A stretch of 64,000 nucleotides of DNA from Anodontia alba (taxonomy: Eukaryota > Mollusca > Bivalvia > Lucinida > Lucinidae). The translations under genes and the position numbers were made by a program. The DNA is taken from contig OZ024831.1 in assembly GCA_964016985.1 (NCBI GenBank), positions 81,384,263-81,448,262 on the forward strand, written 5' to 3'. This document shows, piece by piece, positions 11,430 through 22,635 of this stretch (within the stretch, counting starts at the first letter, position 1; the number at the start of each line of letters is the position of its first letter). The notes beneath the pieces are model-generated. The model searched no databases. It was not told the origin of the DNA and saw only the letters and a program-made list of their open reading frames with translations.

Positions 11430-13003
11430 TCAATGTGTTCATTTTTGTGAAATACGTCATCTACATTTAGATTCTCATCTCACCATATACGGTAGTCCCA
11501 TTCCAGTCGTCAGTGAAGCAAAATTCCTGGGTCTCCTGTTCGATAACAAATTATCTTTTATACCACACATCAAAGCTTTAAAAGCTAAATGTTGAAAAGC
11601 ACTTGATATTCTTAAAGTTCTCTCCAGTTCCGACTGGGGAGGAGATCGTACTGTTCTTTTAAATCTTTTATAGATCTTTAATTCGATCTAAACTGGATTA
11701 TGGATCCATAGCTTATGGATTCGCTAGAAAATCTTATTTGAAATCTTTGGATACTATTCATCACCAAGGTTTGCGTCTGGCTCTAGGGGCTTTTCGTACT
11801 TCCCCCATCGAGAGTGTATACGCTGAATCAAATGAACCATCACTATATATAAGAAGGGAAAAATTGTCTCTTCAATATGATACTAAATTAGCCGCCCATC
11901 CACGAAATTCAGTCTATGATTGTGTTTTTAATCCTAAATACGAAAGATTTTACAACAATAAACGAACGGCTATTAAACCCCTTGGCCTGAGAATACAACC
12001 GTTACTTGAAGAGGCCAATATTAATGTTAAAAAAGTTCAGCCTTTTTCTTTTCCGCCAAAAGAGCCATGGACGTTAAACCCTCCAAAGATTATTTTAGAC
12101 CTTCATAAAAATAAAAAAAAACAGAAGTTGAGTCACATATTTTTAAGAATGAATTTTTAGAAGTCAAATCAAATTATAAACATTACCTGTCAATTTATAC
12201 AGATGGTTCGAAACAAGATGAGAAAGTTGCTTGTTCTGTTGTTAGTCCAAATTTTACTGACAGTATCAGATTACCTGATTATAGCTCCATTTTTACCGCC
12301 GAAGCCAAGGTAATTGATATTGCACTTTATCATATCAGAGATCAGTCTGAAAAACAATTCATCATTTATTCAGATTCTCTTTCTGTATTACTATCCCTTA
12401 AAGACTTACACCATAGGAAACCATTAATTCAGCAAATTCTTAATATATTATTACCTTTCAGCTTCAAAAAACATTGTATTTTGTTGGCTTCCCAGCCACG
12501 TTAATATTCGTGGAAATGAATTAGCTGATTTAGAAGCCAAATCTGCATTATCCTTAGTGATAACAAATTTCAAAGTTCCTCACTCCAACTTTAAATCAAA
12601 CATCCGTCAATACATCAACAACAAATGTCAGTCTGTTTGGGAAACACAAACTCAAAATAAACTAAATGAAATAAAACCAAATTTTAACTGCAAATGCACA
12701 TTCTCTAATCTCAGCAGAAAAAAACAAACAAAAATCACCAAATGTAGACTTGGACACACTAGAATTACTCATTCTTATATTTTAAAAAATGAACAAGCTC
12801 CATTCTGCAATGTTTGCAACGAACTTTTTACAGTCAGACATTTTCTTATCACTTGTGCAGAATTTGATTATATTCGCACAAAGTATTTTAATGTAAAAAC
12901 TATAAAGGAACTTTTTAATGATATACCAACTAAGAAAATACTCGACTTTCTTAAAGAGATCGGACTTTTTAATAAAATATTATCAGCATTTTTAATAAAT
13001 TAA
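11430..13003 (+). pseudogene. RT thumb, RNase H and C-terminal region of copy 6
   Basis: Open pieces at 11738-12160 (RT thumb/connection) and 12557-13003 (RNase H end and Cys/His region), separated by frameshifts near 11670, 12115 and 12441. YTDGSK, the TAEAK Glu and YSDSLS are present. The Cys/His region reads CNVCNELFTVRHFLITC. ORF2 ends at TAA 13001-13003. Confidence 0.75.
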
Positions 13004-13157
13004 AATCATTGATACTTTCTTTTTAAAATGAGCACATCAATCCTAGATATTCTTGATTTGTCCTTAAATAAAATCATCATATAATATAAAAATTATTAGA
13101 CGCTATATGCCCTTTTAGGGTTGAGCGTCTATAAATAAAATATCCATCCATCCATCC

Positions 13158-13515
13158 TAACGTGTTCTTACGTTAAGTAACGTCATATTTAACGGTAAAA
13201 CTTACGTCAATTAAGACACATCGTTGTGTGTAACGTTAGATTACGTTAAAGTGTGACGCTTGATTAGTTACCTTGTGGAACGTCAGTAAAATAAATTAGA
13301 CGTCATACGTGGCGTTATTTATGTACGTTTAGATATTACATATAAGGTTAATAATAGCCGTCGATGAAATACATAAACTTTACGTCGCTGAATTATAAAA
13401 CTAAGACGAAGTTAAAATATAACGTACGTGTGTTAATAAAGTTACCAGCGTTTTAGTTGGACATAGTGTAGTTAAAAGTCAATTACATTTGACGTGAGAT
13501 TTTACGTGAGTCAAT
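13158..13515 (+). other. Gmr1-like leader, ACGT-dense
   Basis: Non-coding leader before gag. I count 15 ACGT tetramers in about 355 bp (TAACGTTA, TTACGTTA, GACGTCAT and similar). No tRNA primer-binding site or 5' LTR can be recognised; they were probably lost at, or lie beyond, the junction with the non-LTR array. Confidence 0.6.
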
Positions 13516-14667
13516 ATGGCAGAGTTAATAAAGTTAGGAAAGGAGTTAGGATATGTGGGCCAGGAATTAAGAGATTGGGTCAGTAGGCAACAAGATATTC
13601 AAAGGGCAGATAGAACCGCAGAACGCGAGGCCGAAAAGGCCAGAGCCGAGGCTGACGCAGAGAAGGTCCGAGTCGAGGCCGAGGCCGAAAAGGTTAGAGC
13701 CGAGGCTGACGCAGAGAAGGTCCGAGTCGAGGCCGAGGCCGAAAAGGCCAGAGCCGAGGCTGACGCAGATAAGGTCCGAGTCGAGGCCGAGGCCGAAAAG
13801 GCCAGAGCCGAGGCAGAGATCGAGAGGTTTAAACTAGAGGCCCAGAAAGAATTAGAATTAGAGAAAATGAGGCAGGATTTGGAGAAGGAGAAGATGGATT
13901 TGGCCCGTCAGGTAGAGTTACAGAAGATTGAGATAGAACATAGTAAATCAAAAGACCGTACAGCACATGCCCGTGATCCAAAGTTGCCGTACTTTGATGA
14001 TAGTAAAGATAAAATGGACAGTTATCTGTCGCGGTTTGAAAAGTACGCAACAGCAAATAAATGGGATCCAAATTTATGGGCAGCATATTTAAGTGCATTA
14101 TTAAAACGGCGAGCTTTAGATGTATATGATAGGTTATCGAATGAAGATGCAGCTAATGATAAGTTGAAGGAGGCGTTCTTAAAAAATTTCGATATGACTG
14201 AGCGCAGGTTTCGTAAGAAGTTTCGTTATAGTAGGCCCGAGAAGTCAGAGACTTTTATGCAGTTCAGTAGTAGATTGAATAGTTATTTGAATAAACGGCT
14301 GGCGATGGCAAAGGTAGAAAAATCGTATGAAGCGGTCTGTGATTTTATGGCACGTGACCAGTTTTTGGATTCGTGCAGTAGGGAATTGTATGTTTATTTA
14401 AAGCCCAAGACATTTAAGAACTTAGAGAAGATGGCTAGAGAAGCCGACTTGTTTGCTGAGGCGAGAGGCGGCGTCTCTAGCGGTGTCGCGAAGGGGCAAC
14501 GCGAGAACAAAGATAAGACTACCTATAAGAATGAATCAAGTAGGCCCAGAAATAAGCCGGAAATTAAGTGCAGGATTTGTGGGAAACCACATTTTACTTA
14601 TTAATGTTGGAATAATCCCGATAGAAAGGTAGCGTCAAGCGCAGAGGTAGTTTACGACGGAGGGAGG
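13516..14667 (+). pseudogene. gag of Gmr1-like element, stop inside the zinc knuckle
   Basis: ATG 13516 opens a 362-residue frame. Residues about 20-140 are a highly charged Ala/Glu/Arg/Lys coiled coil made partly of an 18-residue tandem repeat. A globular capsid-like part follows (about 150-310), then a basic stretch and a CCHC knuckle beginning CRICGKPH. A TAA at 14602-14604 falls one codon before the last Cys of the knuckle, and the same frame continues beyond it, so this is a nonsense mutation and not a natural end. Without it gag would be fused in frame to protease. Confidence 0.8.
13639..13800 (+). repeat. Three tandem 54-bp units in gag coiled coil
   Basis: Units 13639-13692, 13693-13746 and 13747-13800 each encode the same 18 residues (pattern [AV]RAEADA[ED]KVRVEAEAEK), followed by a diverged fourth unit. 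Length in whole codons keeps the frame, so unit number could vary among copies without harm. Confidence 0.88.
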
Positions 14668-15183
14668 TTGGTGACTGCGGAGACTAATAGTATGCAAATG
14701 AAGGGAGATAATGCGTTTCATAGGGGCCGCGGTAGTAACAGGAGTAGAGGTTTTGGTAGAGGAAATAATCGCGGTTACGGTAGAGGTGTTAGCAATAAGT
14801 CTGAAAATGCATCAGGGGGAGGCCACCAGTTTAACTTTTGTAAGGTAAAGGGACAAAAGGGATCTAGTGATGGTATAGAAGCCCTTTACCAGAGTAAGGT
14901 AGATATCTCTTCGCATTCAGATGTGAATGGCAAAGAAGGGGTCTGTTATTTCTTAAAATCCCGGTTACCAACAGCACCTGGTACAGTGGATGGCCAGAAA
15001 TTTGTAGTCCTGAGGGATACTGGTTGTACTGGGATGGTTGTAAGAAAAAGCTTGGTTTCGGAGGATCAGTTGATCGGTAAAGAATCAACTGTGACTCTGA
15101 TAGATGAAACTACGCAAAGGCATCCTTTGACAGTTATTTATGTCGATTGCCCATTTTTTCAAGGTCAAACTGAGGCATTATGA
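14668..15183 (+). pseudogene. Protease region of Gmr1-like element
   Basis: Same frame as gag. An Arg/Gly-rich stretch (RGRGSNRSRGFGRGNNRG, residues about 20-40) is followed by the retropepsin active site LRDTGCTGMVV, with the catalytic Asp codon at 15016-15018. A TGA at 15181-15183 interrupts the frame, which continues directly into the integrase part. Track-independent reading shows that gag, protease and integrase-RT are one open frame apart from stops. Confidence 0.8.
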
Positions 15184-17325
15184 ATGAATGACACTTTATA
15201 TGACTTGGTAATTGGCAACATTGATGGTTCTAGATTACCAGATATGTCGCACTTTTCAGTGGGTTTTGTTACCCGAGCCCAGGCTAAGCAAGATGATAAG
15301 ACCTATCGGAAACTTAAAGTCCCTGATCAGATTTTGAGTGAGAATAAGAAGGTATTTCAGGACGCTCAAATGTCCGATCCCAAACTCGAACACATAAGGC
15401 GTAAAGCCGACTCGGGGGTCGTTACCAAGAGTCGTGGGTTAAATAGAGGTAAAACTAGGATAATGAAGAAAAGGGACTTATTGTATAGACACTTTACACA
15501 GGGAAATAAGGTATCATTACAACTTATTGTCCCGACCAGTTTTCGAGAAAAAGTTTTGAAATTGACCCATGAGTCATTAATGGCCGGTCATTTGGGTATT
15601 AGAAAAACTTTGAACAGAGTTGTGGCTGAGTTCTTTTGGCCTGGTGTTTGTGGGGATGTGACAAGATTTTGTAAATCTTGTGACATTTGCCAACGGACAA
15701 TTCAAAAGGGGCGCGTAACAAAAGTACCTTTAGGGAAATTGCCACTAATTGATACACCTTTCAAGCGTGTAGCAATTGATATTTTTGGCCAAACTGAACC
15801 CCGTTCTGACAAGAAGTCCCGCTATATATTAACAATGATAGATTATGCCACACGGTACCCAGAAGCGGTAGCATCACCTAGCATTGAAGCTGAGCGTATT
15901 GCGGAAGCGTTGGTAGAAATGTTTAGTAGGGTAGGGGTACCAGATCAAATGTTAACCGATTGCGGGTCCCAATTTACTTCAGAGGTCATGAAGGAGGTAG
16001 CAAGATTATTATCCCTCCAGCAATTAACGAACTCAGTCTATCATCCCATGTGTAACGGGTTAATTGAGAGGGTCCACGCTACTTTAAAGCAAATGCTTCG
16101 TAGGATGTGTGCAGAAAGGCCCAAGGATTGGGATAGATATCTTCCCGCATTGTTATATTCCATTAGAGAGGTTCCACAGGAATCTCTAGGTTTTTCACCT
16201 TTTGAACTGTTGTACGGACGTAATGTTCGTGGCCCCATGGCAATACTAAGAGAGTTATGGTCCGAGGAGATTCCTGACCAACAAGTTTCATCTACTTACC
16301 AATATGTAATAGATCTTAGGGAAAGATTAGAGCAGACATGTAAGTTAGCCCACGAGAATTTACGTAAGGCACAGGGCAAGCAAAAGGCATATTACGATAG
16401 ACGCGCAAGATCGCGAAGGTTTAATGTAGGAGATAAGGTGTTATTGTTGCTCCCTACCGACAGCAACAAATTATTATTACAGTGGAAAGGTCCATTCGAA
16501 GTGACCGAAGTTCTTAATAGAATGGATAACCGGATTGACGTCAACGGCGTCATCGGAACTTACCATGCTAATATGTTGAAGCAATATGTAGAACGTCAAA
16601 GCATGACGTCGCATCGATTAATGTCGATCGAAACTGTTGCAGTAGTTGATGAAACCGACGAGGCGGATGAATATTCGTTAGAAGATTGTACATTCCCGTC
16701 AACAAAGCGCACGGAAACATACAAAGACGTTAGTATCTCGAATGAATTAACATCAGAACAAATTCGCGAAGCAGAATCTCTGGTAGAACAGTACCCGGAT
16801 GTACTGACGACTTTACCCGGACGTACAGATATAATACGTCATAATATTAAATTACTGACAACAGAGCCCGTAAGATCTAAAGGTTACCCTATTCCATATA
16901 AAACCCGAGAGGTTATGGAAACAGAGGTTCAAGAAATGCTAGAGTTAGGAGTAATTGAGCCGTCAGTTTCTCCATATTCTTCACCTGTTGTGTTTGTCCC
17001 CAAAAAGGATGGGTCGGTGCGGTTTTGTATCGATTTCCGAAAACTGAACAAGAATACGGAATTCGATGCAGAACCAATGCCCAATACGGAGGAAGTGATC
17101 AATAGACTGTCAGGTCATAAATATTTCACAAAAATTAATCTAAGTAAGGGTTACTGGCAAGTGGAGTTGACTGAGACTCCACGGGGATTGTTTCAGTTCA
17201 AAACTATGCCGTTTGGATTGGTAAACTTGGGTGCTTCATTTTGCAGGCTAATCCTCATCGTTTTGCAGGGTCTTCATAACGTAAACAGTTTTGTAGATGA
17301 CATGTGGGTTTTTTCTTCATCTTAG
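15184..17325 (+). pseudogene. Integrase followed by reverse transcriptase (Gmr1 order)
   Basis: A 713-residue open frame. Integrase comes first: zinc-binding His pair near 15568-15591 and CKSCDIC near 15669, then the catalytic triad Asp 15778-15780, Asp 15958-15960 (LTDCGSQF) and Glu 16066-16068, with 35 residues between the second Asp and the Glu. A GPF-type C-terminal module (KGPFEVTEV) follows. RT starts near 16740 with SPYSSPVVFVPKKDGSVRFC. Motif A reads KINLSKGYWQ, with Asn where the catalytic Asp is expected (AAT 17137-17139); motif C is FVDD (17293-17301). TAG at 17323-17325 ends the frame, and RT sequence continues past it. Confidence 0.88.
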
Positions 17326-17897
17326 CAGGATCATATGACGTCTTTACGTCAGGTTTTGGATCGTCTCAGATCTGCTAAACTTACCGCTAAGCCTTCAAAA
17401 TGTATGATCGGTGTAGCAGTATTGAATGCCTTGGTCACAATATCGAGGGACAATTTATTAGGCCCAAAGATGATAATTACAGGCAATCAGAGATGCTGTT
17501 AGACCAACAACTAAGAAACAGGTCAAATCATTCATAGGTTTAGCTGGATTCTACCGGAAATTCATTCCAAACTTCTCAACTATACCTTCACCTTTGACAA
17601 ATTTAACTAAGAAAGATAAGCCGAATAATATCAAAGATTGGCAAGATCATCATGAAAAGGCTTTCCAGACGTTAAAAAATAGGCTCACGTCTAATCCCAT
17701 TCTTCGTTTACCTGTGTTTCAGAACGGAGTCCCGTTCATTCTTAGAACAGATGCTTCTGAAACTGGTCTAGGAGCCGTATTGCTCCAGGAATTCGAAGGT
17801 GAAAGTAAATTTCCTATTGCTTACGCAAGCAGGAAATTGGTATCTAGAGAGAAAAATTATTCAGTGATCAAGAAAGAATGTATGGCCAAAATCTGGG
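17326..17897 (+). pseudogene. RT end and first part of RNase H, Gmr1-like element
   Basis: Continues the RT thumb after the TAG, with frameshifts near 17413-17430 and 17480-17490. From 17520 the frame carries FIGLAGFYRKFIPNFS and then the RNase H start with FILRTDASETGLGAVLLQ, including the first catalytic Asp. It breaks at 17890-17897, where non-LTR copy 7 is inserted. The rest of RNase H resumes at 20383. Confidence 0.85.
17890..17897 (+). other. Target-site duplication, left copy (AATCTGGG)
   Basis: AATCTGGG at 17890-17897 precedes copy 7 and is repeated at 20375-20382 right after its ATCC tail. The repeat restores the RNase H reading across the insertion, which confirms the insertion point. 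Confidence 0.85.
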
Positions 17898-20374
17898 GTC
17901 TGGTCCAGATGATATTCATTATCAAATCCTTAAACATTTACCCGATAACGCTTTAGAAACATTATTAAATATTTTAAATGATACTTGGATCACTGGGAAA
18001 TTTCCAAAAGACTGGAGTAATGCAACGATTATTCCTATACCAAAACCAAATAAAGATCATACTGAAGCTACTAACTATAGACCTATTGCTTTGACAAGTT
18101 GTTTATGTAAAACAATGGAGAGAATGATTAATGATAGACTGGTTTGGTTCTTGGAATCAAACCAGCTTATAACAAAATATCAAGCTGGATTCAGAAAAAA
18201 TAATTGTACCAACGATCATTTGATTCGTTTGGAATCATTTATTCGTGATGCCTTTGTTAAAAAAGAACATGTCGTAGCTGTATTTTTTGACCTTGAAAAA
18301 GCTTACGATACTACTTGGAAACATGGCATCATGAAAGATTTACATAAATTAGGCCTTAAAGGCCGATTACCACTTTTTATTCAAATTTTTTTTATCAGAT
18401 CGAACATTTAATGTTCGAATAGGTAATACGTTATCGGACATATTTAAACAAGAACAAGGTTACCACAGGGAAGCATTTTATCACCTACCTTGTTTGGCAT
18501 TAAAATTAACGATATTGTTAAATGTGTGAAAGACCTTGATTGTTCACTTTTTGTTGACGATTTTGGAATATTTATTAGGTCGAATAAAACATGGAAACCA
18601 TTGAATTCAAACTACAATGATGTTTAAACGATATAGAAGATTGGGCAACAGAAAATGGTTTCAAATTTTCAAAAACAAAAACTCAATGCGTTCATTTTTG
18701 TCAAATACATCAGCTACATTTAGATCCTCATCTCACCATATACGGTAGTTCCATTCCAGTCGTCAGTGAAGCAAAATTCCTGGGTCTTTTGTTCGATAAC
18801 AAATTATCTTTTATACCACACATCAAAGCTTTAAAAGCTAAATGTTTAAAAGCACGATATTCTTTAAGTTCTCTCCAGTTCCGACTGGGGAGGAGATCGT
18901 ACTGTTCTTATAAATCTTTATAGATCTTTAATTCGATCTAAACTGAATTATGGATCCATAGTTTATGGATCTGCTAGAAAATCTTATTTGAAATCTTTGG
19001 ATACTATTCATCACCAAGGTTTACGTCTGGCTCTAGGGGCTTTTCGTACTTCTCCCATCGAAAGTTTATACGCTGAATCAAATGAACCATCACTATATAT
19101 AAGAAGGGAAAGATTGTCTCTTCAATATGTTACTAAATTAGCTGCCAATCCACGAAATTCAGCCTATGATTGTGTTTTAATCCTAAATACGAAAGATTTT
19201 ACAACAATAAACGAACGGCTATTAAACCCCTTGGCCTGAGAATACAACCGTTACTTGAAGAGGCCAATATTAATATTAAAAATGTTCAGCATTTTTCTTT
19301 TCCATCAAAAGAGCAATGGACGTTAAACCCTCCAAAGATTATATTAGACATTCATAAAATTAAAAAAAAACAGAAGTTGAGTCGCATATTTTTAAAAATG
19401 AAATTTTTGAAATCAAATCAAATTATAAACATTACCTGTCAATTTATACAGATGGTTCGAAACAAGATGAGAAAATTGCTTGTTCTGTTATTTGTCCAAA
19501 TTTTACTGACAGTATCAGATTACCTGATAATAGCTCCATTTTACCATATCAGAGATCAGTCTGAAAAACAGTTCATCATTTATTCAGATTCTCTTTCTGT
19601 ATTAAAATCTCTTAAAGATTTACACCATAGAAACCCATTAATTCAGCAAATTCTTAAAAAAATATTATTACCTTTTAGTTTCAAAAGAAATTGTATTTTG
19701 TTGGCTTACCAGCCACGTTAATATTCGTGGAAGTGAATTAGCCGATTTAGAAGCCAAATCTGCACTATCCTTAGTGATAACAAATTTCAAAATTCCTCAC
19801 TCCGACTTTAAATCGAACATCCGTCTATACATAAACAATAAATGTCAGTCTGTTTGGGAAACACAAACTCAAAATAAACTAAATGAAATAAAACCAAATT
19901 TTAACAGCAAATGCACATTCTCTAATCTCAGCAGAAAAGAACAAACAAAAATTACCAGATGTAGAATTGGACACACTAGAATTACTCATTCTTACATATT
20001 AAAACATGAACAAGCTCCATTCTGCATTCCTTGTAGCGAACCTTTTACAGTCAAACATTTTCTTATCACTTGTGCCGAATTTAATTATATTCGCACAAAG
20101 TATTTTAATGTAAAAACTATAAAGGAACTTTTTAATGATATGCCAACTCAGAAAATACTCGACTTTCTTAAAGAGATCTGACTTTTTAATAAAATTTGAT
20201 CAGTATTTTTAATAACTTAAAATCATTGATACTTTATCTTTTTAAAATAAACACATCAATCCTAGATATTTTTAATTTCTCATTAAATAAAATCATCATA
20301 TAATATACAACTTATTAGACGCTATATGCCCTTTTAGTGTTGAGCGTCTATAAATAAAATATCCATCCATCCAT
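17898..20374 (+). mobile_element. Non-LTR copy 7, nested in the Gmr1-like element
   Basis: 5'-truncated in the RT fingers (begins near CTGGTCCAGATGATATTCA) and ends with hairpin 20317-20349 and the tail ATCCATCCATCCAT. It has a perfect 8-bp duplication on both sides. It is younger than the Gmr1-like element, and its tail is short, as in the arrayed copies. Confidence 0.92.
17899..20178 (+). pseudogene. RT + RNase H of copy 7
   Basis: RT is open to about 18411, with VFFDLEKAYDTTW, then breaks by frameshift in a T-run. FVDDFGIF occurs later in another frame. In RNase H about 35 bp are missing near 19541, between two TTTACC repeats, and the lost piece includes the catalytic Glu (TAEAKA). The last part (19774-20181) encodes the C-terminal Cys/His region with CIPC and HFLITC. 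Confidence 0.8.
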
Positions 20375-20584
20375 AATCTGGGCAATTGAGAACTTTTGAA
20401 AATACCTATTCGACACTGAGTTTTTGCTAGAAACTGATCATAAACCTTTGTCGTTTTTGCAATCTACCAAAGTGTTAAACCCCCGGATCATGCGATGAGC
20501 ATTGAAATTTCAGCCTTAAAGGTTTAGAATTATTGCTATACGTGGGCAAGATAATTTGGGAGCGGATTATCAGTAGATAAACCG
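20375..20584 (+). pseudogene. RNase H remainder of Gmr1-like element
   Basis: After the right copy of AATCTGGG the RNase H reading resumes with LLETDHKPLSFL (catalytic Asp of the DHKPL motif), SFLQSTKVLNPRIMR and IIAIRGQDNLGADY. In-frame stops occur after RIMR (TGA), near 20517 (TAA) and at 20575-20577 (TAG). Confidence 0.8.
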
Positions 20585-20691
20585 TGTAAGATGAGTTGCA
20601 CTTGTATATAGTACCTGTCCATGTGTCCACTTTTGTGTGTCGTGGCAAGGAAGAAAAAACAAACGTTTTTTTCGTCTTATGGAGGGGCCTT

Positions 20692-21423
20692 TGTGGCGAC
20701 ACAGAAAGGGAACATCGAAGGGGACAGTTTCTTTTTTTTTACGTAGGGTACCTTTTCATCTACATAAGGCCATTTTCGCCTTAACCTTACGTAGCTAGTA
20801 CAAATGCATACAATGTTACCATAAATAACTAAAGTGCACAGGTTGCCCGTGTAACAAGCGTATAAGCCACGTAGTGGCGTGATACTGGCCCTATATAAAC
20901 TCCACCGTAAATGATTCCCATAAGGGCGAAATACAACACAGAAGTGTCAGAGGACACAAATTCTCATCTATATGGGATTCATTTCGTGAGTGAATATGTA
21001 TTACTTTTGATAATTTTAGTGTTAGTCATCGGTTTGTAGGTTCTATTTGCAAGGTCTGAACGGCCAGAAATGAATTACTGTCTGATTTAAAACCTGCGAA
21101 TTGTTGATTACACGGCCTATATAACAGACGCAGGGTAGTACGGTTCTGCATTTTATTGTTTAGGATTTGTTCACGTATACTTGACCGGTTGCGCAAAAAT
21201 GTTACAGCTGGTGCGGTTTGTCCCAGCGCAGGAGGTGTACGGGAAAGGCGCTAAGCAGGCTGAGCAATATAATCAGTCTTATCGGGGTCTTTCCTATCAA
21301 GCGCAAATTCGGTCTAGTCGGTGATGGCTATAAAAACTAGGATGTAATAATCATTTTCGCTCTGTTTTTTAGTTTAATAAATTAAGTACATCTACAACTG
21401 ATTCAGTTACTTAATTTATCACA
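20692..21423 (+). repeat. Probable 3' LTR of Gmr1-like element
   Basis: A purine run TGGAGGGG (20680-20687) is a plausible polypurine tract, followed by TGTGGCGACACAG as a candidate LTR start. Inside are a TATA-like CTATATAA (20891-20898) and AATAAA (21376-21381). A candidate end TCACA lies at 21419-21423. Because the 5' LTR is missing, the borders cannot be checked against a second copy. Confidence 0.5.
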
Positions 21424-22254
21424 ATAATTTACGGTGACTTTCATTGGCATTTTTTTATACTTTTGGTACACCATATGTGTAGCTGGCATGGCGTATGCTA
21501 TATTGAGCAAAGACAATTTTCTACGAGTTAGAATGACTAAGAAGCAGCACCTCCCGATTATAGTTATCACCATTCAAGAAAAAAAAGTCCTACTTCAGTG
21601 AGCACTCATGACAATCTAACTCAATAGCGCCAATAATTCTTTGAATTAATGTTTTATAACTTTGACATGGAAATTCATGACATACACGTTATGATAGCTT
21701 ATTGCGACGCTGAATGAATGATTCTTTCCAGGGAAGAATTATATCCATATTTGCATCTGCAATAACTTCAGATTTTCACTATATTTCTTTACATCACAGG
21801 TACCTCCACGACGTCATAGGTACCTCAAGCTGTTTTGAAGAATCCAGCCTTATTTCGAATTTATCGATATCTGTATTCAGGCAAGCAGGTTTACTTTACA
21901 TCAGTGTACCGTGATAAACAGATTTGTATGCAAGATACCCGCATTTAGAACCAAAAACGATCGCTCTTCTTCTGTTTCGATTACTTCGGGCTGACTTCGA
22001 AGCCACTTCAAAGGTCGTATCTTTGGGAAATATGCAAAGTTCTGGGGATATAACGTGTGACAAAACGATATGTCTTTAAGGGTCGATTTTTTTTCAATTT
22101 TTAATCAACTCCCTGGTTATTTGGTATTTTGTCAAAAATGATGAACACCTACCTTTTTGGCTATATTTTGACCATCACAGGCAGCGGCAGCTCCAGACGC
22201 CTATGACAACCGATAATCAGTACCTCCGCCGGAGGTACCTGTGACAGTTTACCA
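21424..22254. other. No recognisable gene
   Basis: Short open frames only, without similarity I can name. GAGGTACCT-type motifs recur near 21800-21830 and 22225-22240. It separates the transposon block from the CUB-exon duplication. Confidence 0.5.
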
Positions 22255-22409
22255 GACGTGTGTTTGCCACTAATTCAGCACTATTTCAGACACATCAACA
22301 GGTAGTGGAACAGCCTTTTAAAAATTATAGGACAAATATGGTAAGCAATCGATGTGCCATAATACTAAGGGTAAGTACGGTAAGTAAGTCTCTGGATTAT
22401 AATACTTAC

Positions 22410-22635
22410 CTTCCCACAAGGCTTGACGGTTCAGCATTAGAGCTATCGTAGACACTGACAGAGTCATACATACACATAGTAGCGTTTTCCATACTGAGAG
22501 TGTGGAACGTGAGTCTGACCACTAGTCCAGGATCAACACGGATGTTCCACGTACAGTTCATACGATTGGGATAGATGTTTGGATGACCGGGACTTGTGAT
22601 ATTGCCTGTTAGGTTTGTCAGGTGACCACTACAAA
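22410..22635 (-). CDS. CUB-domain exon, N-terminal part (module c)
   Basis: A 226-bp exon between acceptor CTGTTTTTGCAG and donor GTAAGTATT on the minus strand. It starts with two codon bases and then reads CSG. It holds the CUB signature ITSPGHPNIYPNRMNCTWNI and CMYDSVSVYD, with three of the four CUB cysteines and Asn-glycosylation motifs. An in-frame ATG lies upstream at 22699, so a signal-peptide-like start is an alternative, but the conserved acceptor in all three copies favours an internal exon. Its partner C-terminal exon would lie at lower coordinates, where the transposon block sits, and I do not find it. Confidence 0.8.

Larger units (their letters stand above)
8942..13157 (+). mobile_element. 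Non-LTR copy 6, longest copy (ORF1 tail to 3' tail)
   Basis: The only copy here that extends upstream of ORF2. It begins on the tail of copy 5 with what looks like the end of ORF1, then a 168-bp spacer, ORF2 (ATG 9233), the 3' UTR, hairpin 13098-13130 and ATCC repeats to 13157. It contains a 26-bp tandem duplication (9813-9864) and a foreign insertion (11356-11428). Confidence 0.88.
13158..21423 (+). mobile_element. Gmr1-like Ty3/gypsy LTR retrotransposon, interrupted by non-LTR copy 7
   Basis: One long frame (broken by stops) encodes gag, aspartic protease, integrase, then RT and RNase H. Integrase before RT in a gypsy-class element is the hallmark of Gmr1 elements, first described from cod. 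The 5' LTR is absent: the leader begins directly at the ATCC tail of copy 6. A probable 3' LTR lies at 20692-21423. The element is dead, with stops at 14602, 15181 and 17323, frameshifts near 17410 and 17480, and copy 7 at 17898-20374. Confidence 0.85.

Noticed and set aside
13829..14098. Minus-strand frames inside gag, protease and integrase (also 14864-15088, 16041-16238)
   Set aside because: Opposite-strand shadows of the Gmr1-like coding region without recognisable motifs.
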